Positions 18,165-27,188 are shown, counted from the stretch's first letter. The stretch: 64,000 nt of DNA from Candidatus Rifleibacteriota bacterium (GCA_018818125.1 JAHISQ010000132.1:26523-90522); one strand, 5' to 3'. The notes: generated by a model from the sequence alone, not told the origin. Numbers and translations: made by a program.

Positions 18165-18632
18165 ATGAAAAAGATTCTTATATTACTATCCGTATTCGCT
18201 CTTCTTATCGTTACCACGGGTCATGCTCAGGACTATCAAGGCGTATACAACCATCTAAATCGGTTGTGCCATATGTATCTTGGCCGTGGCGATCTGCCAG
18301 AACTGCAGACATGGGTTTATCAAATCGTAAAGGGCCAGGTTAGAATGGAAGAAGTTGTCAGCGGTATAATAAATAGTAAAGAGGCTAATGACAGGCGTGC
18401 ATCATTGATTGCAAGCGATACTGCTACAACTACCGACGAAACATCCACGACCGAAGATACGACTGCAACAGACACTGCCGCAGTGGCATGGCCTCCGAGA
18501 CCGCCACTTCCTCCCGGCCTCGGATTCTTCCCCGGACCAGGTTTTGCCCCAGCGGTTGTGCTCCTTCCCCCCCCAGGTCCCCATCCCGGCACAGGATTGC
18601 CCATTAGTCCAGTTGAAGGCCTTGGGCAATAA
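18165..18632 (+). CDS. Secreted DUF4214-like protein with Pro-rich region and PVEGLGQ tail
   Basis: 155 residues with signal peptide MKKILILLSVFALLIVTTGHA. Residues about 25-75 (YNHLNRLCHMYLGRGDLPELQTWVYQIVKGQVRMEEVVSGIINSKEAN) follow the DUF4214 layout: a Y..LGR segment, W...L..G, then VV.G...S.E. A Thr/Asp-rich linker (TTTDETSTTEDTTATDTA) leads to a Pro/Gly-rich stretch, ending ISPVEGLGQ. The tail matches the end of the anti-sigma factor at 36524 (PVEGLGN). GGGAGG 6 bases before ATG; driven by putative ECF promoter A. Confidence 0.85.
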   Translation: MKKILILLSVFALLIVTTGHAQDYQGVYNHLNRLCHMYLGRGDLPELQTWVYQIVKGQVRMEEVVSGIINSKEANDRRASLIASDTATTTDETSTTEDTTATDTAAVAWPPRPPLPPGLGFFPGPGFAPAVVLLPPPGPHPGTGLPISPVEGLGQ

Positions 18633-18652
18633 AAACAAGTAAATTGATAGTA

Positions 18653-18712
18653 AAAAAGTCTGGTTGCCTCGCTAGTTTGAAGAAGCTTCGAGCGGCCAGG
18701 CTTTTTTATTAT
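18653..18712. terminator. Hairpin terminator shared by convergent genes
   Basis: AGTCTGGTTGC and GCGGCCAGGCT pair (with G-U pairs) and are followed by TTTTTTATT. It overlaps the end of the leftward pseudopilin gene, whose stop is at 18672. Confidence 0.6.
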
Positions 18713-19277
18713 AAACAGATTTTAATTTCATATTTGCAAATACCGGAAAGAAATAGGTGGAGAAACTTTGTGCCGGCCCATATCTTTGATCAGAATTTAA
18801 TCGCCCAGCTTCAAGAGAGATTTTAAATCCGATGTTTCCTGGCATACTGGCAGTATCGCCAGATTCGCCTTGAAGCAGATCCAGAGAAAACAATTTACAT
18901 CTATCTTTTAAGAGGAATATACTACGGGTCTCGTCTTCGCGCTTAAGACTCCCGGCTGCAGAATCAAAGTGATAGACAATTTTCTGCAGCTTATCATTAT
19001 GTCTGCGATAAAAAGAGAACTCTGTTTTTTCTTCATTGACTTTCAAATATTCGGACCAGTTTTTGCAGTCACCGTCGAGAAAGTCTGAATTACAAATATC
19101 CTCATTCAGGTAGCGAAAAACCTGCCATACTTCAGCAACATTTTCAGCTTTTTCAATAATGCGCAGATAACTTCTTGAATACTGAAAAAGAAAACGATAG
19201 AATCCAAGCATAAATAAGGATGCAATTGAGAGGGCTACAAGGATTTCGACCAGTGAAAAGCCTTTTGCTTTTTTCAT
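18672..19277 (-). CDS. GspJ-like pseudopilin (cassette A)
   Basis: 201 residues beginning MKKAKG/FSLVEILVALSIASLFMLGFYRF, a class III prepilin leader cut after Gly6, with the conserved Glu at mature position 5. The size and the soluble region suit the minor pseudopilin J of type II secretion or PilW of type IV pili. The ATG overlaps the TGA of the upstream gene as ATGA, showing translational coupling in the order EF-hand protein, PilX-like, I-like, J-like. Confidence 0.85.
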   Translation of the reverse strand: MKKAKGFSLVEILVALSIASLFMLGFYRFLFQYSRSYLRIIEKAENVAEVWQVFRYLNEDICNSDFLDGDCKNWSEYLKVNEEKTEFSFYRRHNDKLQKIVYHFDSAAGSLKREDETRSIFLLKDRCKLFSLDLLQGESGDTASMPGNIGFKISLEAGRLNSDQRYGPAQSFSTYFFPVFANMKLKSVYNKKAWPLEASSN

Positions 19278-19717
19278 CTCCCACCTCGTTTGTTACTGCG
19301 TTCTTTTCTCCAGTGAAATGAAAAAGGTGAATTGGCTTCAACTACTGTAATTATATCGTAGACAGTTTCTGCCTTTTCGTTTTCAGAAATTTCAATTACT
19401 CTGACAAAATTATCAGGAGCTGAGGAATAGCAGATTGATCTGGAGTGATTATCATCAGAAAGAAAATCGGATTTTCCACTTTCTGATGGGAAATTAAGAA
19501 ATTTTCCGCCCTCCTGACCTTCGATATCAAGCGTCTGTAACTGATCTATAAGTTCGCAATTGCATGAGTAAACAAGTGATCTGGTCTCAATGTTTTTTAC
19601 ATTGTCGATACTCATTGAATATATACCTATTACAGGCAAACTAGCTATTGCAAAGCATGCGACTACCATAATGATTTCGATCAGGGTAACGCCTTTTCTG
19701 GCAAACCAGTTACTCAT
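19274..19717 (-). CDS. GspI/PilV-like pseudopilin (cassette A)
   Basis: 147 residues. Start taken at ATG 19717, which has AGGAG 8 bases upstream and overlaps the preceding stop as ATGA; an in-frame ATG at 19738 would lie inside the upstream gene. The leader MSNWFARKG/VTLIEIIMVVACFAIASLPVIG is a class III signal with Glu5. The soluble part is short, as in GspI. It contains CNCELIDQLQTLD shortly after the helix. Confidence 0.82.
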   Translation of the reverse strand: MSNWFARKGVTLIEIIMVVACFAIASLPVIGIYSMSIDNVKNIETRSLVYSCNCELIDQLQTLDIEGQEGGKFLNFPSESGKSDFLSDDNHSRSICYSSAPDNFVRVIEISENEKAETVYDIITVVEANSPFSFHWRKERSNKRGGR

Positions 19718-21795
19718 CTGATTGTCTCCTGGCTCCATTCAGAATAACTATCTGAAAAAATGACGGAATAGAGACTAGTTCTCTTACTTTGATTTTCCTG
19801 ATTGGTTGGATCAAAATAGTCTGCAAATGTTATGCAGCCGCCCTTGCGCCAGTCAGAGGGCTTCAGGGTGTTGACGGCAACAGTTCCAAAAATTCTTACG
19901 CTACTGCTTTTGGGGGCTATGACGGTACCTCCCAGTGCTATAAGGCTGGAGTATATGGGCTCATTGTCAGCCTCTAGGACTATGTCACCGGTCAGCGAAA
20001 TTAAAGATACCGGCCCGTCGATCTCGGGTTTTGGAATTCCACCTTTAACTTTGATGTTTTTGCGACAGCACAGAACTCCTGGAGAACGTAATTTTAATGA
20101 GGCTGGCAATTCAAGATCATCACTGTTTACAAAAATTGTTTGCCCGCGTAGATTTAGAGTGTTATCAGTCAGATTGTGTTTGAAAAACTCTTCAGAATTA
20201 TCGTATGTTTCGGTAAAGCGTCCAGAAAAAAGCTTTTCAGCAGTAAGCTCATGCAAATTTATACTTTCCGGGGCTTCTGCATCAGGAAAATTGAATTTAA
20301 ACTGTTTGCCGCTAACAAGGTAGTCAGAATTTCCGGCAGCTTCAGAAATGCCACCCTGTTCTTCAAAACGCTGCTTAGGTGGAATAGTCATTTCCTGATT
20401 TGATAAGTAGTCGAATATTTGATTATATGGCTCACCGATTAACTGGCAGGCATAAGAAGAGTAGTTTGCTCTGCTGCCAAACAGTTTCTCAAGCGTAATT
20501 CCAGAGTCAATCTGCAGACTTTCTCCGCCAGTGTTTGGTGAAAAAATTCCTGGGAGTGGTATCAAATCCCAAAAGCTGACATTTGCTCCAGAGACTGCGT
20601 AATCAACTGGTGACATTAACAGTACCAACAAGCCATCAATGGTGTCGTCATTATCAAAATCAACTACAATGGCAGAGTAATATGGAAAAACACTGAGAAT
20701 TTGCCCAATAAGAATTCCCGGAGAAGGGTTGTTCATTGTTCCGCTGAGATGAAGAAAACTTGAATTCATAGTTCTGGGCGAGTTTCCTGCAAAAAACGAA
20801 TCCAATGTACCATAGGGATTCATGTTTGTGCCTTTTGAATCTTGATCATAAAATCCACCAAAAGTTGCCTGAATTTTTAGCGAAGCCTTTTTCGAGCCAT
20901 TATTAAAGGAAATCCCTGCTGAAAATCCACTTGGCAAATTCCTAATAAGAAATTTTGGAAATGATTTTTCAGAAAGATTCTCCGGATAGAAGTGAAATAC
21001 TTCGCCGGTATTAACATCACTTCCGGATGTAAGATGCAGCTCAATCGTCTTATCACCACCAAGAAAAATCATACCGTTCTTTTTTAAATCAAGAGAGCTT
21101 GCTTTGCTTGAATTGTTGACAATTAACGGAGCCTCAACCCCAATAAGGGTGTCGTCTGGTGGTAAAAGACTGCCGTCTGACCTGTTCCTAAGACAGTTAT
21201 AGCCTTTTGATGTTTCGTTAGTCGCCTCAGGTTGTTTGATGAAAAGAGAAAATCTCGACAAGACTGGCAGGGCCATGCAGTTACATGTTGCTTCACGTAA
21301 AAAACGGTAACTCTTACGCATCTTGCTCCAGAGTCCACGGCCAGTAGTAAGCTCAAAGCTAAGATGTATCTGAAATGCTTTTTCCTTTGAGTCACGCCAG
21401 AAAGAGGGAGTTAGCTGCCGAGGTGACTGCAAAATCAGAGAAAAATTGCTTAAAGTGATAGATGGACCATTATCAGGACTCAAGAATTCAAGTTTCAGAG
21501 AAATATCATTTTCAATATTAATAGGGAAATTGCTGGCGGCGGTTTCTACTACTTTTATAAAAAGGGCACTTTCCGGATTAGCCAGTTCTGCTCCAAGTTT
21601 ATTGAAAACCCGATCGGCAATCTCTCTGCTGCTAAGATCCATAAGCATCGAATGCGAGTGTGAAAAAACCTGGTTGTTCTTTTCTGCCATGGTTGAATGC
21701 AAAGAAAAAGACAGAATGCCAAGAACGAGAAAAACGGCAATCATTATGAGAAATATAATGCTGCCTTTTTTGTCGGTAGACTTGATTTTACGCAT
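19714..21795 (-). CDS. Large PilX/GspK-like membrane-anchored protein (cassette A)
   Basis: 693 residues from ATG 21795, which overlaps the preceding TGA (TGATG). A Lys-rich N-terminus and one TM helix (GSIIFLIMIAVFLVLGILSFSLH) followed by a Ser-rich helix resemble the N-terminus of PilX-type assembly proteins, but without a clear GFTLIE signal. The large extracytoplasmic region is beta-rich, with repeated short sheet segments near the end (GPVSLISLTGDIVLEADNEP, YSSLIALGGTVIAPKSSSVR). The paralogue in cassette B (27274) has an equivalent end. It probably crowns or anchors a pseudopilus. Not a named family to me. Confidence 0.7.
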   Translation of the reverse strand: MRKIKSTDKKGSIIFLIMIAVFLVLGILSFSLHSTMAEKNNQVFSHSHSMLMDLSSREIADRVFNKLGAELANPESALFIKVVETAASNFPINIENDISLKLEFLSPDNGPSITLSNFSLILQSPRQLTPSFWRDSKEKAFQIHLSFELTTGRGLWSKMRKSYRFLREATCNCMALPVLSRFSLFIKQPEATNETSKGYNCLRNRSDGSLLPPDDTLIGVEAPLIVNNSSKASSLDLKKNGMIFLGGDKTIELHLTSGSDVNTGEVFHFYPENLSEKSFPKFLIRNLPSGFSAGISFNNGSKKASLKIQATFGGFYDQDSKGTNMNPYGTLDSFFAGNSPRTMNSSFLHLSGTMNNPSPGILIGQILSVFPYYSAIVVDFDNDDTIDGLLVLLMSPVDYAVSGANVSFWDLIPLPGIFSPNTGGESLQIDSGITLEKLFGSRANYSSYACQLIGEPYNQIFDYLSNQEMTIPPKQRFEEQGGISEAAGNSDYLVSGKQFKFNFPDAEAPESINLHELTAEKLFSGRFTETYDNSEEFFKHNLTDNTLNLRGQTIFVNSDDLELPASLKLRSPGVLCCRKNIKVKGGIPKPEIDGPVSLISLTGDIVLEADNEPIYSSLIALGGTVIAPKSSSVRIFGTVAVNTLKPSDWRKGGCITFADYFDPTNQENQSKRTSLYSVIFSDSYSEWSQETIR

Positions 21796-22712
21796 CAGTT
21801 TCCATTTTCCGAGTCTTTCAGATAAGGCGGTCGCAGATGACCGGGCCAATACAATGGCGGAATCGATTTTCCTTCCGGTCCTAATATTATAGGCAACTTA
21901 CCCGGTCCAGCGATAATTTTACCACCGATATCGTTAGCATACTTTTCAAGAAGTCCAACGGCTTCAATTAATCTGAGCGGAATAAGAGTTCTGGGTGGTT
22001 CGATATGATTGCCTTCACTGTCAAGTATTTCCAATTTTCCATTCTCGCCTGGTTTGGTGCTGCCGCCAATTGATGCAGCAAACTTTTTAATTCTTGCGTC
22101 GATTTCGTCAGATGTAAGAAATAATCTTCGCTTTGTATCTGGTATTGAGGCTCCAAGGGCTTCTACAGAATTAGCTGAAGGTTTTTCACCATTTGGATAA
22201 TCCTCACCTTTTATGAAAGCCGTTGTAATTTTGCGATAGTCTGTGAGTGAAATAAGCTCATGTCTGGATGGAATATATTCAGAAATTGCCAGTTGGCCGT
22301 TATTATCTTTGTCGTGATTCGAAAAATATTGATCAGCAGAGATGGAAATCGGAAATTTTCCGGCTTCGCAAAGACTTGTAAATTGTGCCTGGCTCATCAT
22401 GCCTTCAGGCCTACCCACAGTTTTTATGAAGATTTTGGCCAGAGAATCTGTAAAATCTATGAGAGCAAAATTTGTATACTTCGGATAGTCGCTTAATTCA
22501 ATTGTTTCTTTCGTAGTCTGTGGGTTTTCAAGAACAAGATCACCAGAATTTTCAAATTTGTCGGTTGTCTCAGATTGCTGTTGCAGGCGTATTACCGGGG
22601 AACTGTCTTCGGCGTGGAGTTTACCTCCACCTGCTGAAAAAAACTGCGGAGTAAAGCACAAAGCAAGAAGCATACATAATACTGGCCTTTGCATCTTTTT
22701 TGTTGCAAACAT
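21795..22712 (-). CDS. Exported EF-hand protein (cassette A)
   Basis: 305 residues. AAAGGTG is spaced 6 bases from ATG 22712; a GTG 9 bases upstream falls in the ribosome site. The signal segment is PVLCMLLALCFTPQFFSAGGG. Residues about 130-145 hold one canonical EF-hand loop, DKDNNGQLAISE (Asp1, Asp3, Asn5, Gly6, Glu12), predicting calcium binding. The C-terminus is Pro/Gly-rich (GGKIIAGPGKLPIILGPEG, YWPGHLRPPYLKD). First gene of the translationally coupled pseudopilin operon; calcium-stabilised pseudopilin systems are known, which fits. Confidence 0.75.
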   Translation of the reverse strand: MFATKKMQRPVLCMLLALCFTPQFFSAGGGKLHAEDSSPVIRLQQQSETTDKFENSGDLVLENPQTTKETIELSDYPKYTNFALIDFTDSLAKIFIKTVGRPEGMMSQAQFTSLCEAGKFPISISADQYFSNHDKDNNGQLAISEYIPSRHELISLTDYRKITTAFIKGEDYPNGEKPSANSVEALGASIPDTKRRLFLTSDEIDARIKKFAASIGGSTKPGENGKLEILDSEGNHIEPPRTLIPLRLIEAVGLLEKYANDIGGKIIAGPGKLPIILGPEGKSIPPLYWPGHLRPPYLKDSENGN

Positions 22713-22970
22713 TTTATACACCTTTCTGGTAAGCTCATCTGCTTCATCAGATTATTTAGATTGCAGATTAATGGCTATGCCTAAGACAAAAGACCGGTAT
22801 AAGCAAAAGTATGCGACATAGAATTATCTATGACAATCTTTCCACTCAATTTGCCTGAAACTGTTACCGCAAAATACTGTTATGTGACAAATCATTGAAC
22901 TCAAGAATAAGTTTCACACTGCATCTCTGCTGCTTTATCATTAATCACCATATTTTTCGCTGAAGGAATT

Positions 22971-23504
22971 CTATTCCCCTAGTCCTGCCGCGGGATTTTC
23001 GTGCATCTGGATGGTTTTCTGAATTCCGGTTTGCCAGATGAAATTTCGTTGTTGTGGGTTGACCGGACCAACATTGGTGTTTCCCTGTTTGGTTACGATA
23101 TTCGAATATCCTTCGATGGTGCCTCCAGACATGATATGCTGGGTGGCGTTGCGATAATCAGCTTCAGTTGCAGCCGCTCCGGTGGTGTTTTGAATCGTTT
23201 CAGACATTTTTGTCTGTGCTTCTTCACTGGTGACGCAAATCCCCCGGAGACTTTGCAAGCTTCCGCCATTGGCCAAATGGTTCAAGCCGTCACGCATTTC
23301 GGTTTCAGTCGGAGCGCGCCCGAGGGTTTGTCCGATGGTTGTAGCTACTGCCGCCGGGGCCATTGCTTTGCGTTGCGCTTCCGCGGTCTGAACCTGATTT
23401 ATCATGATAGCGTTTATGATTGCGGCATTGTCTGCCAGGACTATCCCAGAAAGGCTTCCAAGAACGAACCCAAGAACCAGAATACTGATTGTCTGCTTTT
23501 TCAT
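22971..23504 (-). CDS. Secreted protein with two DUF4214-like units and a PAAGLGE tail
   Basis: 177 residues, signal peptide MKKQTISILVLGFVLGSLSG. Two tandem units, TIGQTLGRAPTETEMRDGLNHLANGGSLQSLRGICVTSEEA and TIQNTTGAAATEADYRNATQHIMSGGTIEGYSNIVT, follow the DUF4214 spacing and resemble the single unit in the protein at 18165. The chain ends PAAGLGE, related to the PVEGLG tails of the 18165 and 36524 products. Ribosome site AAGGAG; transcribed from putative ECF promoter C. Confidence 0.8.
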   Translation of the reverse strand: MKKQTISILVLGFVLGSLSGIVLADNAAIINAIMINQVQTAEAQRKAMAPAAVATTIGQTLGRAPTETEMRDGLNHLANGGSLQSLRGICVTSEEAQTKMSETIQNTTGAAATEADYRNATQHIMSGGTIEGYSNIVTKQGNTNVGPVNPQQRNFIWQTGIQKTIQMHENPAAGLGE

Positions 23505-23547
23505 GTTGAACTCTCCTTGTAAATTTTTTGAATTTCGGATTCAGTTA

Positions 23548-23578
23548 TTATGACAGGCAAATCAAAAATTATGTGACA
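23548..23578 (-). promoter_or_regulatory. Putative ECF sigma promoter (copy C)
   Basis: On the minus strand TGTCACA (23578-23572), 17 bases, then GTCATAA (23554-23548), 44 bases upstream of the ATG at 23504. Same form as copies A, B and D. Confidence 0.65.
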
Positions 23579-23909
23579 AGAAATTTTAAAAAAATGAAAA
23601 TACTTTGAGTGCTCTGAGACTTTTGCAAGAATCGCATTTAAATGAGAAAACCTTCAAAATGCTTTGTCTATTGTTCTGTTGCATCTTTTTGTGTCTCAAA
23701 ATTCTTTGCTTGGGTTGCAAAATATCAGGCGGAACGAAGAATTGCCAGATCTCTTTCAGCAGTCTACTTTGAAGGCAAAGACTTTTCAACCCCGCGACCT
23801 GAATTCCCGGATAAAAAATCAAGTTATGACTTCATGCATGGAGCGGAATTCAATTTCATTCCGAACCGAAAGGGAAATCCTTCTCTACTCAGCGCCCCTC
23901 GTCAGATAA
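23579..23909. other. Intergenic region with no convincing gene
   Basis: Frames here on both strands lack ribosome sites and recognisable composition. No hairpin or repeat seen. Promoters flank it on both sides (ECF-type leftward, sigma-70-type rightward). Confidence 0.45.
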
Positions 23910-23939
23910 TTGACACCCTTTGTTTCAGTATGCTATATT
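23910..23939 (+). promoter_or_regulatory. Sigma-70-type promoter of the HEAT/STAS operon
   Basis: TTGACA (23910-23915), an 18-base spacer and TATATT (23934-23939), 66 bases before the ATG at 24006. Confidence 0.6.
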
Positions 23940-24005
23940 AGCCGCAAAGAATGTATCTGTGGCTAAGGAAGCGGGTTTTTGAGCCTTTAAGGCAAGGATG
24001 AGCTG

Positions 24006-26354
24006 ATGCTTGACAAAGAAATTATCGAAAATCTCCAGCTTCCTTTTGCTTCGTTTCGACTTTTTGCACTTGAACAGGCGATAAAGACAGGAAATACCAA
24101 AGAACTCCTTGCTTTGCTTGGCCAGTTGTCTAACTCAGAAGACAGTTCTGAATGCCAGGTTCTTTTGCCTTATGCTATAACAGCAGTCAAAAACCGATTA
24201 GCCGGAGCCAAAGACACCAGTTTTAATGCAAACGACAGTTCAAATCTTTCTCAGGCTTTTGCTGACGCATCTGGTGAAGATCAGATTGCGATATTAATCG
24301 GGCCAGCCCTTTCAGATATTGCAGATCATGTAAAACATGTTGCAGAATGGCTTAAGGCGGCAAGAAATGATGCTGTGGCAGCTTTGGTTCTCTCAACTTT
24401 TTCACGCGTATGGCCTGATAGCGAATTAGGTGCACTTAAACCTTTACTGTTTTCTGAGAGTCTCAGTATCAGAATGAACGCTTTGCAGATTCTAATTCAA
24501 AAATCTCCAACATTAATTACCAGCAATCTACCTGAATTATTAATCAGTAACGATCCTCGATTTCGAGCACTGGCAATCAGAGGGCTTGCTTCTATCGATA
24601 TGGATGAAGCTTTAGCTCACTTCGATTTTTTATTGAATTCAGCTTCTTCAGAAAAAAAACTTTCGGCATTGCAGATCAGTATTCATCTTCCCTTCGCCAG
24701 GGTATGCCCATGTCTGGTTAAATTTATGGCAATCGAACAGGACAAATCGCTGTTAGCGAAAGCAGGCGTTCTGTTGGCGAGCAACCCCGATCCGGATGTA
24801 CCATTCAGATTATGGGAAATAGCCATGCACTCTTCTTTTAACAAACAGGAAATTATTAAGAAGATTATCCAGTCTGTTTGTGACGAAATAAAGATCACCA
24901 GAATGCTGAACGGAAAAGAAGATGCTTATATGCTTCGCCTGCAGCGCTGGATATACCGCTATGGCGCCGCGACTCTGCTCCGAGAATACATAGACCTTTT
25001 GCCTGGAGCTTCTAATCGTCAGGCTCTAGAAATGGAAATCCGCTTAAAAAAATTACTGAAGAATGATGGAGTTCGCGAGGTTTTTGTTGAAGCCCAAAAC
25101 TGGTCGGTTTCAGAGAAAGCCCTGAGTTTTATCAAAAACCTGGTTCAGACAGAATCAGAAACTGTTACTGAAGATAAATCTGCTAAGAATTTTTGCGAAC
25201 TGTCTGTTGACGAACAGATTCGCTATGTGACATTGATAGATGATCCTGAAAAAACAGATGCCGCAGAAGTTTTGCTGAAAATCATGCAGAACATAATGAC
25301 TGAACCAGATTTGTCGGCAACAGCATTTAGATCGGCGTTAAGAATGGGACGTAGTGATTTTGTTGAGGTTGCCAGAACAGCATTGAGTTCAGATAATCCA
25401 AATCTTCAATCGGCTGCTCTGGAATACATGGCAGAGTTTGCTACTGATGAGCTTTTTATAAAGCTTGGGCAATATCTGAAATCTTTAGACCTGCGCGTAA
25501 AAAGAACTGCACTACGTGTCTTGAAAAAGCAAGATCAGGATCAGGCAGTATCCTCGTTAAAAGCTATGCTGTCGCAAAATGATATGCAGCAATATCACTC
25601 AGCCATTGCCTGTATGATTCATTTTCCGTTTTCTTCGGTCAGGCCATTATTGCTGGAATTTTTGCAGAATTTTCAGAGTCCGGATTTGTTAAGTGCTGGC
25701 TTATGTCTTTTTCAGGCAAATCCTGATCCAGAAAGTCTTTACTTGCTGTTTAGACTCCAGCAGCAGATAGAATATGATGGTAAAACCCTTGTCGGTGAGG
25801 TATTAGATTCTGTTGCCGAATCTCTGAGAATAGATAGACGGCTTGGTGAAAATTTTTCCATGGACACCGCGAAACTGGAATGGCAGAAACGATATCGGCA
25901 AGAACTGGAAAAACAAAGAACTCCAGCGCCTTATTCTCTCCAAATGACTTTTCCAGAGACATTGAGCGCATTTAAAAAATCCTCCATGGATTTTGTCAAT
26001 GAGCTTTATGATAGATATAAAGGCGCGTTTAATATTTATTTTGTCGTTGTCGCAATTCTTTTTATTGTCGCCGGGATTAGACTTTACTGGCCTGTTTCGT
26101 CTGATCAAAACAAGATTAGAGCCGGAGCAATAGCACAAAACAGCTTGATAATAGATGGAACGGTTACTATGATTGACAGCAAAGGCGAAAAGATTTTTCT
26201 TGATGACACAGCAGGAAAGCAGCATGTGGTCCTTGCGGCACGAGGAACATGGAAGAAGAACCTGAAAAATACCAGATTAAAGCTTAAAGTGACTCCGTTT
26301 CGAATTAATCAGACTGGACTGATAATCTCTCAGTTTCAGGCATTTGAAGAATAA
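24006..26354 (+). CDS. HEAT-repeat membrane protein (paralogue 1)
   Basis: 782 residues. Residues 1-650 are a helical solenoid of HEAT-type repeats (PLLFSESLSIRMNALQIL, ELLISNDPRFRALAIRGLAS, LRVKRTALRVLKKQDQDQAVSSLKAML), split by a charged central segment. One TM helix follows at about 675-695 (IYFVVVAILFIVAGIRLYW), then an 85-residue beta-rich extracytoplasmic domain. It is clearly paralogous to the gene at 30674 over its full length. The first 650 residues would face the cytoplasm as a docking platform. No enzymatic motif. Followed by a STAS gene 16 bases on. Confidence 0.8.
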   Translation: MLDKEIIENLQLPFASFRLFALEQAIKTGNTKELLALLGQLSNSEDSSECQVLLPYAITAVKNRLAGAKDTSFNANDSSNLSQAFADASGEDQIAILIGPALSDIADHVKHVAEWLKAARNDAVAALVLSTFSRVWPDSELGALKPLLFSESLSIRMNALQILIQKSPTLITSNLPELLISNDPRFRALAIRGLASIDMDEALAHFDFLLNSASSEKKLSALQISIHLPFARVCPCLVKFMAIEQDKSLLAKAGVLLASNPDPDVPFRLWEIAMHSSFNKQEIIKKIIQSVCDEIKITRMLNGKEDAYMLRLQRWIYRYGAATLLREYIDLLPGASNRQALEMEIRLKKLLKNDGVREVFVEAQNWSVSEKALSFIKNLVQTESETVTEDKSAKNFCELSVDEQIRYVTLIDDPEKTDAAEVLLKIMQNIMTEPDLSATAFRSALRMGRSDFVEVARTALSSDNPNLQSAALEYMAEFATDELFIKLGQYLKSLDLRVKRTALRVLKKQDQDQAVSSLKAMLSQNDMQQYHSAIACMIHFPFSSVRPLLLEFLQNFQSPDLLSAGLCLFQANPDPESLYLLFRLQQQIEYDGKTLVGEVLDSVAESLRIDRRLGENFSMDTAKLEWQKRYRQELEKQRTPAPYSLQMTFPETLSAFKKSSMDFVNELYDRYKGAFNIYFVVVAILFIVAGIRLYWPVSSDQNKIRAGAIAQNSLIIDGTVTMIDSKGEKIFLDDTAGKQHVVLAARGTWKKNLKNTRLKLKVTPFRINQTGLIISQFQAFEE

Positions 26355-26370
26355 TAAGGCAGGGAATATT

Positions 26371-26715
26371 ATGAATTTCAGTATTGTTCATGAGCAGAAT
26401 GAAGATGTAGGCATAATGGTAATAAGCGGATATTTTTCGTCTGAAGCCGGCGAAATGCTTTCGCAACAGATCGAAGAATTACTGCGCAACGGGACCATCA
26501 AATTTATTTTTGATTTTGCCGCCTGCACTTCGGTTAATAGTCCTGGAGCAGCCTCGATTCTTGACATTACTCTTCGCATCCATGATGACTTTCGAGGAAA
26601 AGTTTTCATTACAAGTCTCAGAGCACTGATGAAAAATTTGTTTGAGATGGTTGGAATTTTTCCTCTTGCAGGTTCTGCCGAAAAGATTGAAGCGGCATTG
26701 ATAGAACTTGCATAA
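26371..26715 (+). CDS. STAS-domain anti-sigma-factor-antagonist-like protein (1)
   Basis: 114 residues, one STAS domain. AGGGA before ATG 26371 decides the start; an upstream in-frame ATG at 26344 lies inside the HEAT gene. The key segment is FDFAACTSVNSPGAASILDITL, where a Ser/Thr phosphorylated by an RsbW-type kinase normally lies (usual form DxSSVxxIDSSG); here Ser in SVNSPG is the candidate. The end FEMVGIFPLAGSAEKIEAAL matches the second STAS protein at 36111. Operon with HEAT paralogue 1. Confidence 0.85.
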   Translation: MNFSIVHEQNEDVGIMVISGYFSSEAGEMLSQQIEELLRNGTIKFIFDFAACTSVNSPGAASILDITLRIHDDFRGKVFITSLRALMKNLFEMVGIFPLAGSAEKIEAALIELA

Positions 26716-26721
26716 AAAAGA

Positions 26722-26751
26722 TGTCACAAACAAGCGGATTTGTCAGACTAA
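26722..26751 (+). promoter_or_regulatory. Putative ECF sigma promoter (copy B)
   Basis: TGTCACA (26722-26728), 17 bases, GACTAA (26746-26751), 33 bases upstream of the lipoprotein ATG at 26784. The -10 differs from copies A and D by T to A at the second base. Confidence 0.6.
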
Positions 26752-26783
26752 GTAATTAATCCATTTTTATACAGGAGGCTACC

Positions 26784-27188
26784 ATGAACATGAAATCTTT
26801 GGGGAAAGCTCGTCCAGTGCTGTTTTTAGCCATAATGCTGATTGTGTCTATTTCTTTGACTGGTTGCAGCGAAGTCATTGAAGGCATTATGAAGATCTTT
26901 GAAGGTGTTAAACAGATTGGTACTGCGATTTTTGGTGGTGGCAGTAAAGACAAAGCAACAACAGACAAAGCAACAACAGACAAAGCAACAACAGACACAA
27001 AGAAAACTGATGATGCAAAAGCAGAAGCTGACGCTAAAAAAGTGAAAGAAGATGCTGCTGCTAAGAAGGCAAAGGAAGATGCTGCTGCTAAAAAGGCGGA
27101 AGAAGATGCTGCTGCTAAAAAGGCAGAAGAAGATAATAATCGGGACCTTAAGGTGCCTCAAAACCCCGATGGTTCATATGACATCTAA
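26784..27188 (+). CDS. Repeat-containing lipoprotein
   Basis: 134 residues. The signal peptide ends in lipobox LTGC (Cys30 approx.), so the protein is lipid-anchored. After an amphipathic stretch (VIEGIMKIFEGVKQIGTAIFGGG) come three copies of DKATT and a TolA-like Lys/Ala/Glu helix with three copies of EDAAAKKA(K/E), likely a long single helix or coiled coil. It ends VPQNPDGSYDI. GGAGG before ATG. First gene after ECF promoter B and upstream of the cassette B pseudopilins. Confidence 0.85.
   Translation: MNMKSLGKARPVLFLAIMLIVSISLTGCSEVIEGIMKIFEGVKQIGTAIFGGGSKDKATTDKATTDKATTDTKKTDDAKAEADAKKVKEDAAAKKAKEDAAAKKAEEDAAAKKAEEDNNRDLKVPQNPDGSYDI
26949..26993 (+). repeat. 15-base tandem repeat, 3 copies, in the lipoprotein gene
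   Basis: GACAAAGCAACAACA is repeated three times exactly, encoding DKATT units. Exact repetition suggests slippage-driven length variation. Confidence 0.9.
27051..27131 (+). repeat. 27-base tandem repeat, 3 copies, in the lipoprotein gene
   Basis: Three near-identical 27-base units beginning GATGCTGCTGCTAA encode DAAAKKAKE/DAAAKKAEE, with only a few A/G changes among copies. Confidence 0.9.

Noticed and set aside
18320..18604. Minus-strand Gly/Val-rich frames opposite the secreted gene at 18165
   Set aside because: Antisense shadow of the Pro/Thr-rich coding sequence.
22859..22881. Fifth TGTCACA (minus strand) upstream of the EF-hand gene as an ECF promoter
   Set aside because: At 17 bases the -10 position reads AACAGT, which does not match the GWCW box; kept only as a weak hint.
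23642..23941. 99-codon plus-strand frame before the HEAT gene
   Set aside because: No ribosome site, unlikely composition, and it overlaps the sigma-70 promoter.
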